Notes under the pieces: model-generated | The model's database searches: none | What the model saw: only the letters and a program-made list of their open reading frames with translations | Told to the model about the DNA's origin: nothing | Source: Yamagishiella unicocca | Taxonomy: Eukaryota; Chlorophyta; Chlorophyceae; Chlamydomonadales; Volvocaceae | DNA length: 64,000 bases | Assembly: GCA_003116995.1 (NCBI GenBank) | Contig: BDSL01000102.1 | Span: 1-64,000 of the forward strand | Direction of reading: 5' to 3' | Shown: positions 54,896 to 64,000 of the stretch, piece by piece | Position numbering within the stretch: the first letter of the stretch is position 1 | How the letters are laid out: the number at the start of each line of letters is the position of its first letter | Translations under genes and position numbers: made by a program

Positions 54896-57800
54896 TTATT
54901 CCCTTAATGACTCTGTCCGCGCCCTCTGTATCTGAGCCAAAAGGTTGCCTAGTTTCACCTGATCCCACGTAGTCATCACCACTTGCATATCCTGTCCAGT
55001 AGGAAAATCTACAGCTCGTCTGAGGGGCTCATACACGGGACACTCCATAAGAACATGAAACTCGTCTTCTACCATATCCCCACGGCACACTCGGCACGTT
55101 CTCTCAACACGTGGCTTACGCGGCCGACGTGCAAAACGACTTACGTCGAGATCCCAACAGCCGAGACGAAAACGCATCAGCGCCGTGTGATGCTTCCGAG
55201 GCATACACGCGCGAAGGTGATCGAGCTTCTTTGTATGCGCATCGGGGGCATATGCAACGCCCATCCAATTCGAGTAGCGACACATTGTTACGCCCGGCTT
55301 CCCGCGATCACTGTCTCCTGCTGCAAATTCGGGAAAAACCCGCGGATCCATATCAATATCGCTCGAGTTCCAATCGAGCAGCAAACGCCGCCTGAACTCC
55401 TCTAGCACCTTGTCAAACGGGATTTCCAACGCGGCTATTGCCTTGGCTTTGTCCACATTACTCAACGTTGCGCTCACATGTTGGCGATAGTCGTACCCAA
55501 GTGCTCCAAGAATCCGCAGCACCTTACCAGCCCAGAAATATTCATGCTCGCTTGACGAGCGATCCGATTCCAACCATGCAAAAATATCCTCCTCTAAGAC
55601 TGCCTGTGCGAGCGTCGAGGGCTGCTTACTCAGGCGCTTCCAAAAACCAAACACTTGCTGTGCCCAAAAGTGATGCAAAGGCAGTTGAGAGGACTCTGCG
55701 AAGAGTTGCCTGTTCGGAGGCAAACTAGCGCCAACTACCCTGCGCAAAAAGATCTTCTGTACCTCGACCATTGGATCCGCCAGAGCTCTTTCAAATACAC
55801 CTGCCGCACGACCTGTGCTTCGAACCCATTTTCCCCATCTGCCAAGCAGCGCCGCATTCTCCCCCGTCGCTCCTGACCCTCCCCGCTGGTTCCATCTTTG
55901 CCACTCCCTAACCCGCTGTCTACCCTTAGTTCCTAAAACTTCCCAAATAGCGTCTGGTCCCCATACCTCCGCTCCGTACGATAATAAAGGCCTTATTTGG
56001 GCGTCAAAACAGCGTAGCATAAGATCGGGTGCCCATACGCGATTTAATTCTAACTTACGCATTAAAGCAAAAACTCCCCTGCGACCCACATCGCATAGCT
56101 CCATTCGGCACGAGTCGAACGAAAAACCTGATCCATATCGCAGTCCAAGATATTTTGCGCGCTCTTTGACTGGTACCGTCTGGCCCGCATAACGCAACCC
56201 TGCTGCATCACTCAAAAGTGCGTCGTAGGACGTTTGCCTACCGGCGAATACCATCAACTCGCATTTACCCACATTCAAATTCATTCCAAATGCATCACAG
56301 AATTCCGCTAACCTATCCAACAGGAATTGCATCCGTTCCCGATTCATAGTCATGAGCGTAAGGTCATCCGCGTACAGCAGCTCCGGGACCCCTTTTCCAT
56401 GCGCGGTGGGGACGCATCCGCGAGGTTGCCTTTGCTCGTGCTCATCTACGTAATCCGCAAATGATTCGATAAACAACCCGAACAGGACTGGGCTTAGCGG
56501 GCATCCCTGCTTTACCCCCTGCACTGATTCAAACCGCTCACCTCTCTTCCCGTTGACTTTCACGCGCAATTGCACCTTATCATAACAACGCCTAATAGCA
56601 GACAGCATTTGCCCAGAAAGACCCCGTTCCCTTAGCCGAGCCCACAACAAATTTCGGTCCACACGATCAAAAGCCTTCTCGAAATCGATCTGGCAGACTA
56701 AAAGCCCGTGTTGCCCCGGCCTAGCGTAACGAGCTATAAAATGACGAAGCGCGAAAAGATGATGTTGTGTGCCCAAACCCCGACGAAAACCCGCTTGACA
56801 CCAGTGTCGGACCGGTCTTGCTGCAAATTCAGATTCGGCGAATTTTGAAAGACGCCGTTCCAGAACTGAAGCGTAACATTTGGCAAGCACTCCGCCCACC
56901 GCGATCCCTCTGTAATTACTGCACTCTAACATGTCCTTCCCATTCCCCTTATACACCGGGACTAGATCCGACACAGTAAACTGTGCAGGGTAATCACCCG
57001 TAGCGCGAATATGCTCCATTAGCACCGTCACAACCGGGACAAGCCTGTTAATTTCTGGGCTCCGATCCTCGCTGCCACTGCGAAGCTTCCGAGCGTATCG
57101 GTAGCACTCGCCGCACACTTTCTCGGGACCGCTCGACTTGCCATTCGGTAGCTTCTCCAAAACCACTGCAACTTCCGCCGCCGTAATTGGCGTGTTGAGC
57201 GCCTCGTCTGCCGCTCGCCTCCTAAGTTCTGCTTCCTCCTCCCCTAAGGCACGCCACCAAGGTAACGTGTGCCTATCTACTCTATTAACAAAGCCCAGTA
57301 TATCCGTTGCACGCTCATAATCTGGCGGGCGCTGCCTTTCATTGAGCAGCGCCTGGAAATGACTTCGCCACGCGTCTGCATCAGTAATAGGGCACGACTC
57401 CGATGACCCGTCCGAAAGCTTGCGCCATAGCGCCTTAGGGTCTCCGCGACAGTTGTTAATGAATGCGCGCCATTCCTCGTGCTCAAAAGCCGCCATTGCG
57501 CGCCTGCGTGCTCTATTGAACTCCTGCCTCGCGACCCTGTATGCTTGCCACACCCCCGAACACCTGCCTTGACCTTTTGCATCCGTTAGCTTAGAACTCA
57601 TAGCAGCATGCTTTTGCGCACATTCCGCATTCCACCAAGGCGCGTGATTCGATCGCGGTTGCCGCGACTCACGCCCCACCCCAAAAGCCTGCTTCATAGC
57701 TCCGTACAGAATCTCGCCTATACGATCTACCGCACATGTGCTAGAAACAGATCCATTATCCAACCCTTGCGTAACCTCCTGTAGATTTGCCATTACTGCA

Positions 57801-58852
57801 CTGTCGTCTGCAGTGAAATAGGTTGCATACTTCCTCCACTGGCTGACGTTGAATCCCAGACGCTTACGAGGACGACGTGGAGGTAATTCCCCGTCCGGCC
57901 GTTGCAGCCGCACGCCCAGTTGTAGACTAACCGGTCCGTGGTCACTGAACGTACGCCCGCCCGTACCACGCGTACGTAGCCTATTATGCAGATTATCAAA
58001 CACAAATAAAGCCTGACACTTAGAAAACAGACTAGGACTAGTTAGAAATAGGTCCACCGTACTGCCACCTTGCGGGCCCAAGAACGTAAGAGCCCCGCGT
58101 TCATCACCTCTAACCCTCCCATTTACTACACACAGGCCTTCTGAGCGGCATACGTTCCCCAGCTCAATGCCCGCGTGGTTGGTGCGCGCGTCGACACAAT
58201 TCCGAAAACGTGGAACAGCATCAATGCTGTCGTCATAGCCAAAGGGAGCCCCTAATTGCTCTGCTAAACCTGCTACTGTGATGTCGGGCAGGTCTGGAAT
58301 CCCGCTCTGTCCCCCAGACATACGTGCGTTGAAATCACCGGCAAGGAGCACTAGGTCGTCGTCACGTCGCAGTGCGCCTAATCTCGCTTGAAGAGCAGCA
58401 AAGGCATCTAGGGCTGCTTCGGCGTTCGTGGCTGCTGGTCGTCCTTCCCTATGGTAGGACGAGTCTTCGGGCGCGATATAGCACGCACCGATCAGCAAAC
58501 TACGGCCGCCTGCGTCCGCCCAATCGGAGCGCAGCCGCAGCCACACAGACTCGCAGCCCCGAGGCTCCGCTACATACAGTAACGGCTCCAAGGCGTCTGC
58601 GATTCTATCGTGGACGTACACGGCTACACCTCCCGCCCTCCTGCCCCCCATTCTAGGCCTGTCCACGCAAAAATTCTTATAACCCGGTAGCTGTTGACCT
58701 GCTGTCGGGTGCGCTTCTGTGCCGTGTGTTTCAACACAAATGATGATATCATGCATAGAAAGTAAATGCCATATTAGTTCGTCCTCCTGCAGCTTGCCTT
58801 CCTCAAGATGGCGCACGTTCCACAAAATGATACGCAGGTTACTATCCGTCAT
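54896..58852 (-). CDS. LINE ORF2 protein: APE endonuclease and reverse transcriptase
   Basis: One uninterrupted frame of 1318 aa. The N-terminal endonuclease/exonuclease/phosphatase domain shows LRIILWNVRHLEEG, IIICVETHG, LLAGDFNARMSGG and FSDHGPVSLQL, the conserved Asn, Glu, Asp/Asn and His positions of APE-type EN. The RT domain includes VSDLVPVYKGNGKD, SNYRGIAVGGVLAKCY, AGFRRGLGTQHHLFALRHF, VCQIDFEKAFDRVDR, GVKQGCPLSPVLFGLF and the catalytic YADDLTL (about residue 825). A C-terminal knuckle C-x2-C-x9-H-x4-C (CRVCRGDMVEDEFHVLMEC) lies near residue 1250. It nicks target DNA and primes reverse transcription there. The ATG overlaps the ORF1 stop by one base (TAATG). No stop or frameshift is seen. 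Confidence 0.96.
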   Translation of the reverse strand: MTDSNLRIILWNVRHLEEGKLQEDELIWHLLSMHDIIICVETHGTEAHPTAGQQLPGYKNFCVDRPRMGGRRAGGVAVYVHDRIADALEPLLYVAEPRGCESVWLRLRSDWADAGGRSLLIGACYIAPEDSSYHREGRPAATNAEAALDAFAALQARLGALRRDDDLVLLAGDFNARMSGGQSGIPDLPDITVAGLAEQLGAPFGYDDSIDAVPRFRNCVDARTNHAGIELGNVCRSEGLCVVNGRVRGDERGALTFLGPQGGSTVDLFLTSPSLFSKCQALFVFDNLHNRLRTRGTGGRTFSDHGPVSLQLGVRLQRPDGELPPRRPRKRLGFNVSQWRKYATYFTADDSAVMANLQEVTQGLDNGSVSSTCAVDRIGEILYGAMKQAFGVGRESRQPRSNHAPWWNAECAQKHAAMSSKLTDAKGQGRCSGVWQAYRVARQEFNRARRRAMAAFEHEEWRAFINNCRGDPKALWRKLSDGSSESCPITDADAWRSHFQALLNERQRPPDYERATDILGFVNRVDRHTLPWWRALGEEEAELRRRAADEALNTPITAAEVAVVLEKLPNGKSSGPEKVCGECYRYARKLRSGSEDRSPEINRLVPVVTVLMEHIRATGDYPAQFTVSDLVPVYKGNGKDMLECSNYRGIAVGGVLAKCYASVLERRLSKFAESEFAARPVRHWCQAGFRRGLGTQHHLFALRHFIARYARPGQHGLLVCQIDFEKAFDRVDRNLLWARLRERGLSGQMLSAIRRCYDKVQLRVKVNGKRGERFESVQGVKQGCPLSPVLFGLFIESFADYVDEHEQRQPRGCVPTAHGKGVPELLYADDLTLMTMNRERMQFLLDRLAEFCDAFGMNLNVGKCELMVFAGRQTSYDALLSDAAGLRYAGQTVPVKERAKYLGLRYGSGFSFDSCRMELCDVGRRGVFALMRKLELNRVWAPDLMLRCFDAQIRPLLSYGAEVWGPDAIWEVLGTKGRQRVREWQRWNQRGGSGATGENAALLGRWGKWVRSTGRAAGVFERALADPMVEVQKIFLRRVVGASLPPNRQLFAESSQLPLHHFWAQQVFGFWKRLSKQPSTLAQAVLEEDIFAWLESDRSSSEHEYFWAGKVLRILGALGYDYRQHVSATLSNVDKAKAIAALEIPFDKVLEEFRRRLLLDWNSSDIDMDPRVFPEFAAGDSDRGKPGVTMCRYSNWMGVAYAPDAHTKKLDHLRACMPRKHHTALMRFRLGCWDLDVSRFARRPRKPRVERTCRVCRGDMVEDEFHVLMECPVYEPLRRAVDFPTGQDMQVVMTTWDQVKLGNLLAQIQRARTESLRE

Positions 58853-60168
58853 TAGATTCGTGCGTCGCCGTTACGCGCACCTCCCAGGTCTCCATTCCTC
58901 CCGGGTCCCTCACCGGACCCCGCCATACTGCGCCATGCTCCGCCTCCCCTCACTCCTCGTCCGCCCGTCTCTGGTGGTGCCTCCGGGCAGCGCTTCACGT
59001 CCTCTTCTGTGTACTGCCTGGGGACACGTGACCCCGGAGGTAGTACGAAGATCTGGGCGCCGTTGCGCCACTTCGGCCGCATGCCGCCGTCCAGCAACCT
59101 CTTGTAGTCGTACGATGCTGCACGTCGGGCGGCGCGACCAGCGGGGGTGAGGTTGTCGGCAACCACCCACTGGAACGTCTGCCGGATGAACACAGCGCAG
59201 CTGATGAAGGCTGCCCTTGCAGCCTGAACATCCTCTGCCTCACCCGTGAACCGCACTATTATGCGGCGCACCGGTGAGAACTGCTCCCTTGTGGCCGCCC
59301 CGGCGCCATCAGCCGGAGCTGCGGTGCCGGTGACCTGCCGTGCTTCTCCACCTGGAGTTACCGCCGCTGCTGCTCCCGCCTGCTCGTCCATCTCCATTGC
59401 CGTGTCGGCCTTGTCGTCTCCGCTGCTGGCGCCGACCGCCTTCCTGAAGGCGCTCATCCCCGACGGCACCTCTTCCGCCTTGATGCCTACGCTACGGATC
59501 TGTACATACTCCATAACCCCCTCCAGCTTTTGCTGAATTTCTGGCAGCGCGATATTGCGCCCAATGTTGCTTAGGATCAAAGATCCCGACTCCGTGAGAG
59601 GTACTGTCCGCCCCACCTCGTATGCCTGCGTGGCTCGCCTGGGGTGCTGCTGTGCTGCTGCCGGACCCTCCTGCTGTAGCCCTGACCAGGCCCTCTGCAG
59701 CTTCTGAATCGCTGAGGTAAGGTCCTGTACCATCGTGTACAGGTTGTTGACCTTCACCACGAGCGCCTCTTGGCCATCGGTGGGTTCGCCGACCGACCTG
59801 CTGAGCCGTTGGTGGACGGCGTGGATCTCCGCGTCCAGCCGCTGGCTCTCCCTCTTTAAGCTGTCGCTAAACTTCTCCAGCCGTTCGTCGAACATCCGGC
59901 TGAGGCTTGCGAATTGCGCCGAGAAGGTCGACGACATATCCGCAAGTTTCGCCGAGAAGGTCGATGACATGTCCGCCTTCAGAGTGTCTATAGCCTCCTC
60001 CATGGTACCAGAACCAGAAATAGAATCAACTTCTTCCAGTTCGAAGCGAGGAGCCGTGCCTTTGCTCAAACCGGCTATCTTCAGCGTCTTCGGTGCTGAT
60101 TTCCTAGCTGATTGAGGCGTCGAGCTATTCGATAGTCCGTGTTTGGTTCCTTTATGCGCTATCATCAA
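58852..60168 (-). CDS. LINE ORF1 protein, L1-type coiled-coil RNA-binding protein
   Basis: 438 aa starting MMIAHKGTKHG. Residues about 55-160 carry heptad-like repeats (LKADMSSTFSAKLADM, FDERLEKFSDSLKRES), predicting a coiled coil for trimerisation as in L1 ORF1p. The later part (RRIIVRFTGEAEDVQAAR, DNLTPAGRAARRAASYDYK, GGMRPKWRNGAQIFVLPPG) matches the layout of the L1 ORF1p C-terminal nucleic-acid-binding domain. The C-terminus is Gly/Arg-rich. The product would coat LINE RNA and act as a chaperone. The stop TAA shares its last A with the ORF2 ATG. Confidence 0.88.
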   Translation of the reverse strand: MMIAHKGTKHGLSNSSTPQSARKSAPKTLKIAGLSKGTAPRFELEEVDSISGSGTMEEAIDTLKADMSSTFSAKLADMSSTFSAQFASLSRMFDERLEKFSDSLKRESQRLDAEIHAVHQRLSRSVGEPTDGQEALVVKVNNLYTMVQDLTSAIQKLQRAWSGLQQEGPAAAQQHPRRATQAYEVGRTVPLTESGSLILSNIGRNIALPEIQQKLEGVMEYVQIRSVGIKAEEVPSGMSAFRKAVGASSGDDKADTAMEMDEQAGAAAAVTPGGEARQVTGTAAPADGAGAATREQFSPVRRIIVRFTGEAEDVQAARAAFISCAVFIRQTFQWVVADNLTPAGRAARRAASYDYKRLLDGGMRPKWRNGAQIFVLPPGSRVPRQYTEEDVKRCPEAPPETGGRGVRGGGAWRSMAGSGEGPGRNGDLGGARNGDARI

Positions 60169-60187
60169 ACACTACAAACGCTATCAT

Positions 60188-60260
60188 GTGAGAGCACTGT
60201 GAGAGCACTGTGAGAGCACTGTGAGAGCACTGTGAGAGCACTGTGAGAGCACTGTGAGAG
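60188..60260. repeat. 11-bp tandem repeat (GTGAGAGCACT)6.6 at the LINE 5' end
   Basis: Six exact copies plus GTGAGAG. The array sits between the ORF1 start codon and the right flank and forms the extreme 5' end of the element. It could be promoter monomers, as in mouse L1, or slippage during insertion. Confidence 0.93.
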
Positions 60261-60268
60261 CCGTTCAC
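60260..60268. repeat. Right target-site duplication of the LINE (GCCGTTCAC)
   Basis: Exact match to 54769-54777. Its first G can also belong to the last 11-bp unit, so the duplication is 8 or 9 bp. Confidence 0.7.
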
Positions 60269-60609
60269 ATGACGAGCTGACGTACGTATACCCACCTTGT
60301 TGGAGCGATAGCATGACTGGTAGGGCTCCTCGTACTAATAGCTTTATCTTACTGGAAATTCAAGGGTGCCCTCCACTTTAAGTACCACACGCGAGTGTGC
60401 GAAGCTGCGAACCGTCGGGTCTGTGGCTCGTAAATGGTACATCATCGTCACTGGGAAAAATGACAAGTCGTAATTTCCTTAATTCGCATACAGGATGATA
60501 CGATAGGGTCCAATTCTTTCCAACTTGCAGTTCAGAGACACAGCATTTGTACAAGTGTTATTTACGGACGCCATTGTGGGTGTGCTTAGGTTAACGCCGT
60601 TGGTGCGTT
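60269..60609. promoter_or_regulatory. Upstream region of the MYB gene
   Basis: 340 bp between the LINE insertion and the MYB start codon, presumably promoter and 5' UTR. The LINE has inserted very close upstream of this gene. No specific motif is recognised. Confidence 0.35.
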
Positions 60610-63600
60610 ATGGAGGAAGACAGCACCCTAGAGCCTGCTTCATTGCAGATGACCACGGACAGCCCTGGCTCGGCTCGCACGTCGGCGGGCTTCAAACGCG
60701 AGCGCGGCCTTTCCAAGGCTTTGTCGGTGCTGCGCGCCAACACCAAGTTGCAGCAGCAAAAGCGTGTCTCGTCGAGCCATGCACGTGTTGTCGAGGACGA
60801 GGAAGGCCTGGACTTTGAGGAAGACAGTACTTCATTAGACGATTCCTCGTCGCGCCGCCGCACCGGCACGGGCTCTGCACCAGTCTCTCGCACTTTTGGG
60901 CGACAGAGAGGAACCGCCGTTGTGTCATCGGTCGAGGGGCAACGACGGAATGCTCCTCGGGGCGAATGGTCGCAAGCCGAAGAAGCGGTGCTGGCAAGGA
61001 AACATATGGAGTTGGGCAACAAGTGGACGACCATATCGCACTTTTTGCCAGCACGGAGCGACAACGATGTTAAGGCAAGAAGGGTCCGACATGGCAGGCG
61101 TTCCGGCGAAATTGCAGCAACGCAACAGACAGGACACACTTCTGGCCAGGATATTCACCGCATTTTCGTTTTTTACGCACTAGAACTCTGTCTGAATAAT
61201 GCGTATTGCCTTACTCAAGGCGCGTCGCCGCATGTCCCCTTCTGCGTCCCGGACGAACTTTCCCTCACAGAACATCTGGCATAGCACGTTGCGGTCCAAG
61301 AACTCAGAGCGGCGCTCGTTTCTACGCACGTATGCGCGTGCCGTTCGCGATTGCGCGAACGACGCAGAAGCGCGCCGGCAGGCGTACGATATGGCCCAGC
61401 AGGTCTGTGGCCCGCCGCAGCCAATTGAGCTTGCCATTGCGGCTGTGCAGCAGCAGTATCAGCAACAAATGCAGATGCAAGCACATCAGCAAGAAGAGTT
61501 GCTAGAGAACGGGCAGTCACCTGAGCACCAGCAGGACCAGGAGCGAGACGGTGCACACGATCACGAGCGCGACATCAATCCCAGCTCCAACTTGGGAGTG
61601 CAAGAGCTGTCACCTCGTGTCATGTCGGCGCAGCCTGCCCTGGAACCGCTTCTAGACGCCTTGCGGTCCGGCACGTGCAGCCGCACCACCAGCGCTGCAG
61701 AGTCACAGCAGCACAGCGCCATGGGCCTCAAAGGTATGCACGTAATGAAGGGCTCCTTTTCGGGCGCGCCTCTTGGGGGAATGCCCGGGGAGTTTTAAGG
61801 CCTCTGGCCTAAGTGGGCTACTGCAGCTTGGGGTCGGTGGTAATGGGTTGCGTTATGGCCGGTGAAGACCAGCTGCCATGCTCACGTGCGCGTTCCATCC
61901 CTGACCCCGGTCTCCCCGCAATATGCCGGCGCAACAGGCCGTTTAAGTCCAGGTCCGAGTCCCTTCCCCAAGAGCCTCCTCCGTGGCCAACCGGGTCCGA
62001 TGCCGAGCCCCAGCCCGCTGGATACCCTTGACGCTGCAGCCGCGGCTGGCGGAATGCAGGCATACCAATCCCTTCTACACCCCCGGGGCCACCTCAGCGG
62101 CCACAGCCTCAGCCACAGCCACCAGCACACGCAGCTGCTTGCTGTCGACGACTCCTCGCTGCCCCCGTCATCTCGTGCGAGCGAAATCGACTCGTCCTGC
62201 CTGGCTCGCTTGTCCGCCCTGCACCTGGCGGACCAACTGCACCGCCAGCACCAGCACCAGCTGGGGGCACACAATGACCCGCTGGGCATTGTCGGCGGGA
62301 ACTCCTCCTGCTCGGGCCACCATGGACGGGCGCTCTTGTCCCAGCAACAGATGCTGGCCTCTGTCTACGGGAGCCAGCAGCTGGGCCGGGGCAGTGCAAC
62401 CGGGATGGCGGCCATGATGCCACCGCGCGGGCCGGCGCAGGAGCCAGTATCGGCCCTTGGGGGATCCGGCAGCCAGGCTGTGGACCTTGACGACCTGCTG
62501 GCTTTGGGCCTGGACCTGACGCCGGATGAGCTGACGATGCTGGCCCAGGGCAACCAAGCGGGGGCGGACGGCAACGGTGCTACGGAGGGCAAACAAGCGC
62601 AGGCTGCACCCAGCGATGTCACGTCTGGGCACACAGCGGAGAAGGTGCTAGGTCTCTCTCGCGCTGTGCAGCAGCAGCAGCAGCAACACCGGGTAGGTTG
62701 GGGCGGGCGGGTTGGACTGGTGCTGTGGCGCCACAACGGCAGCTGCTGAAATGGGCCAGGTACGCACGATAGGCGGGGCTTTGCGTACACGGCAATGAGG
62801 TCTTGATTTCATCCCGGGCTAGTTACACCTCCTGGCAGGGCACCATGCTGATGTGTCCGGGCTCGACGTCGGCCGCTGGGTGCGGCATGTCTTTGGACAC
62901 AGTGGTGGTCTTAACATCCAACTGCATACCCTGCGTCTTTGCTTGTTTGCAGTTTGTGGCTTCTGCCAATGCGTCTTCTCTCGCTGTTTCGAAAGGGCTT
63001 TCACTTCAGCAGATGCAGCAGCGCGCCGCCCTGCCGCCGCAGCCCGGCTCGCTGACCCTGGACAGCTCGGCGCCGCCCCTGCTTCGTGCGGTCAACGTGA
63101 GGAGCATGGCGGGAGGCAGCGGCCCCGCGACCACTGCCGCCACGGAGCAGCAGCAGGCAGACGCCATCGACTCGTTGTTCGCTGAGCTGGAGCAGAAACA
63201 GCGCTTCCAGCCTCCGCAGCCGCAGCCTCTCTCAGGTGGCTACACCCCGCAGCAGCAGCTGCAGCAACAGCTGCAGCAACAACAGCAGCAGCAGCAACAG
63301 CAGCAGCTACAGCAGCAACAGCTGCAACACGAGGATGTGCTTGGATTGGCGTGGGGGTCCGCCTTCAGTTGTGGACGGGGGCCCCCGGGGACCTTTGACC
63401 CCTCGTGCAACGGCTCCGGCAGCCGATGCGGCTTCATCGCTCCCCACAACACCTGCGTCGAGTTTCATAGCTTGGCGAGCTGCTCGTCCACGATCGACCT
63501 GCTCACCTCAGGTGGGTGGCAGCTGTCTGTGTGGGACAGGGCAGCGGGCTGGTGGCGGGCGGCGGGGTGGTCATGTGATAGCGCGGTGCATCCTTCAGTG

Positions 63601-64000
63601 CCAGTCGCGCACGGGTGGTCAAACTTGCAAGCCTGGTGCTCGCACGCCGAGGTCACGCACATGCGGACGCAGCGGCTGCAGGGCTGCCCCTGCGTGTGCA
63701 GCTGGCGGTAAGGAGCCCCGCGAGACGAGTGCGCCGAGAAGCCGGTCCGCCGAGTAGGGGAAGTGACGCACCTACGACAATCCCTGGTGTCCGCCGAGTA
63801 GGGGAAGTGACGTACCTACGACAATCCCTGGTGTCTCGCTCACATCCTCAATGCACCCGTCTGTCACGACAGGCCATCAGGCTTACGTCGATGGTCCGCG
63901 GCCGCCGCCTGGTCACCTGTCCATTAACGCGGGTCGGGCATCTGGGCTGGGCATGCTCGGTGGGTGCCAAGAGAGCTTCAGCAACGCGAGTAGCGGCCTC
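60610..64000 (+). CDS. MYB/SANT-domain transcription factor, Gln-rich (3' end beyond window)
   Basis: Start ATG 60610 (MEEDSTLEPASLQM); first exon 60610-61074. A single R3-like MYB repeat spans the first intron: GEWSQAEEAVLARKHMELG, NKWTTISHFLPARSDNDVK joined to NIWHSTLRSK, with the three spaced Trp residues intact. NDVKN-W-STLR is the R2R3-class third-helix signature, so it probably binds DNA in the nucleus. The rest is low-complexity: Gln/His-rich segments after 61440, HSHQHTQLL near 62120, a possible activation patch VDLDDLLALGLDLTPDELTML (62480-62550), and a polyQ run at about 63250-63330. Exon-like frames continue by a phase-matched junction (63511 to about 63872) to the last base, so the gene is cut by the window. 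Intron 61075-61270 needs a GC donor (AAG/GCAAGA). Confidence 0.82.
63745..63832 (+). repeat. 44-bp tandem duplication in a MYB-gene intron
   Basis: Units 63745-63788 and 63789-63832 differ by one base (GACGCACC versus GACGTACC). They lie in the last visible intron, about 40 bp upstream of its acceptor. Confidence 0.93.

Larger units (their letters stand above)
54778..60259 (-). mobile_element. Full-length L1-like non-LTR retrotransposon (LINE), about 5.48 kb
   Basis: Read on the minus strand: 5' end with 11-bp tandem repeats (60259 down to 60188), ORF1 (60168-58852), ORF2 (58852-54896), a short 3' UTR, and a tail of TCGTAAA-like units (about 54803-54778). It is flanked by 9-bp direct repeats GCCGTTCAC, read as a target-site duplication. 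Both ORFs are uninterrupted, and an APE-type endonuclease, RT and C-terminal CCHC knuckle are all present. The architecture (coiled-coil ORF1p, EN-RT ORF2p) is that of the L1 group. Codon use is more AT-rich than the neighbouring host genes. The intact frames and exact flanks suggest a young, possibly active copy. Confidence 0.9.

Noticed and set aside
63240..63452. Cys-rich minus-strand peptide opposite the polyQ run
   Set aside because: It is the antisense of CAG repeats (CTG giving Cys/Ser/Leu) within the MYB gene exon.
1..64000. tRNA, rRNA or CRISPR arrays
   Set aside because: No cloverleaf with GGTTCGAATCC-type arm, no rRNA-like block and no repeat-spacer pattern was found by eye. The tandem arrays present have no spacers.

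Overview
The window looks like nuclear DNA of a chlamydomonadalean (volvocine-type) green alga. Genes are GC-rich with many short exons, insertions are rich in Gln, Ala, Gly and Pro, and there is a TTTAGGG telomere-type array. It also has a chlorophyll b reductase gene and candidate TGTAA poly(A) signals. The species cannot be named from sequence alone.

Layout. 1-2352 is a (CCAGCC)n satellite. 2353-5560 is a subtelomere-like patchwork of one repeat family in both orientations, with an interstitial (TTTAGGG)7 array beside a 23-bp inverted repeat. 5604-5708 is a long palindrome. From 7.1 kb on the DNA is genic: PDCD2/TSR4-like uS5 chaperone (-), USP22/UBP22-like SAGA deubiquitinase (+), 2-aminoadipate/kynurenine-type aminotransferase (-), EamA/DMT transporter (+), DUF506 protein (-), a tyrosinase plus matrixin plus EF-hand locus (-), an unrecognised gene (+), organellar bL34 (-), NIT1-type nitrilase (+), COP9 subunit CSN8 (-), chlorophyll b reductase NOL (+), a full-length L1-like LINE (-), and a MYB-domain gene (+) that runs off the right edge.

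Most neighbours alternate strand, giving divergent promoter regions (about 450, 610, 234 and 500 bp) and convergent ends. The exception is the DUF506 and tyrosinase/matrixin pair, both on the minus strand. I closed complete in-frame exon chains for PDCD2 (511 aa), USP (1421 aa), DUF506 (388 aa), NIT1 (391 aa), CSN8 (198 aa) and NOL (371 aa); the others are partial. The genes are mainly housekeeping (ribosome biogenesis, chromatin deubiquitination, proteostasis signalling, amino-acid and metabolite repair, pigment turnover) and do not form one pathway.

The most notable observations are: (1) a phase-matched splice that would join a type-3 copper tyrosinase to a peptidoglycan-binding, matrixin and EF-hand protease in one polypeptide; (2) at least five introns that seem to need GC-AG boundaries; (3) an apparently intact LINE with matching flanks, a TAATG ORF1/ORF2 junction and 11-bp repeats at its 5' end; (4) a SAGA-type USP whose catalytic domain is split by a 657-residue insertion.
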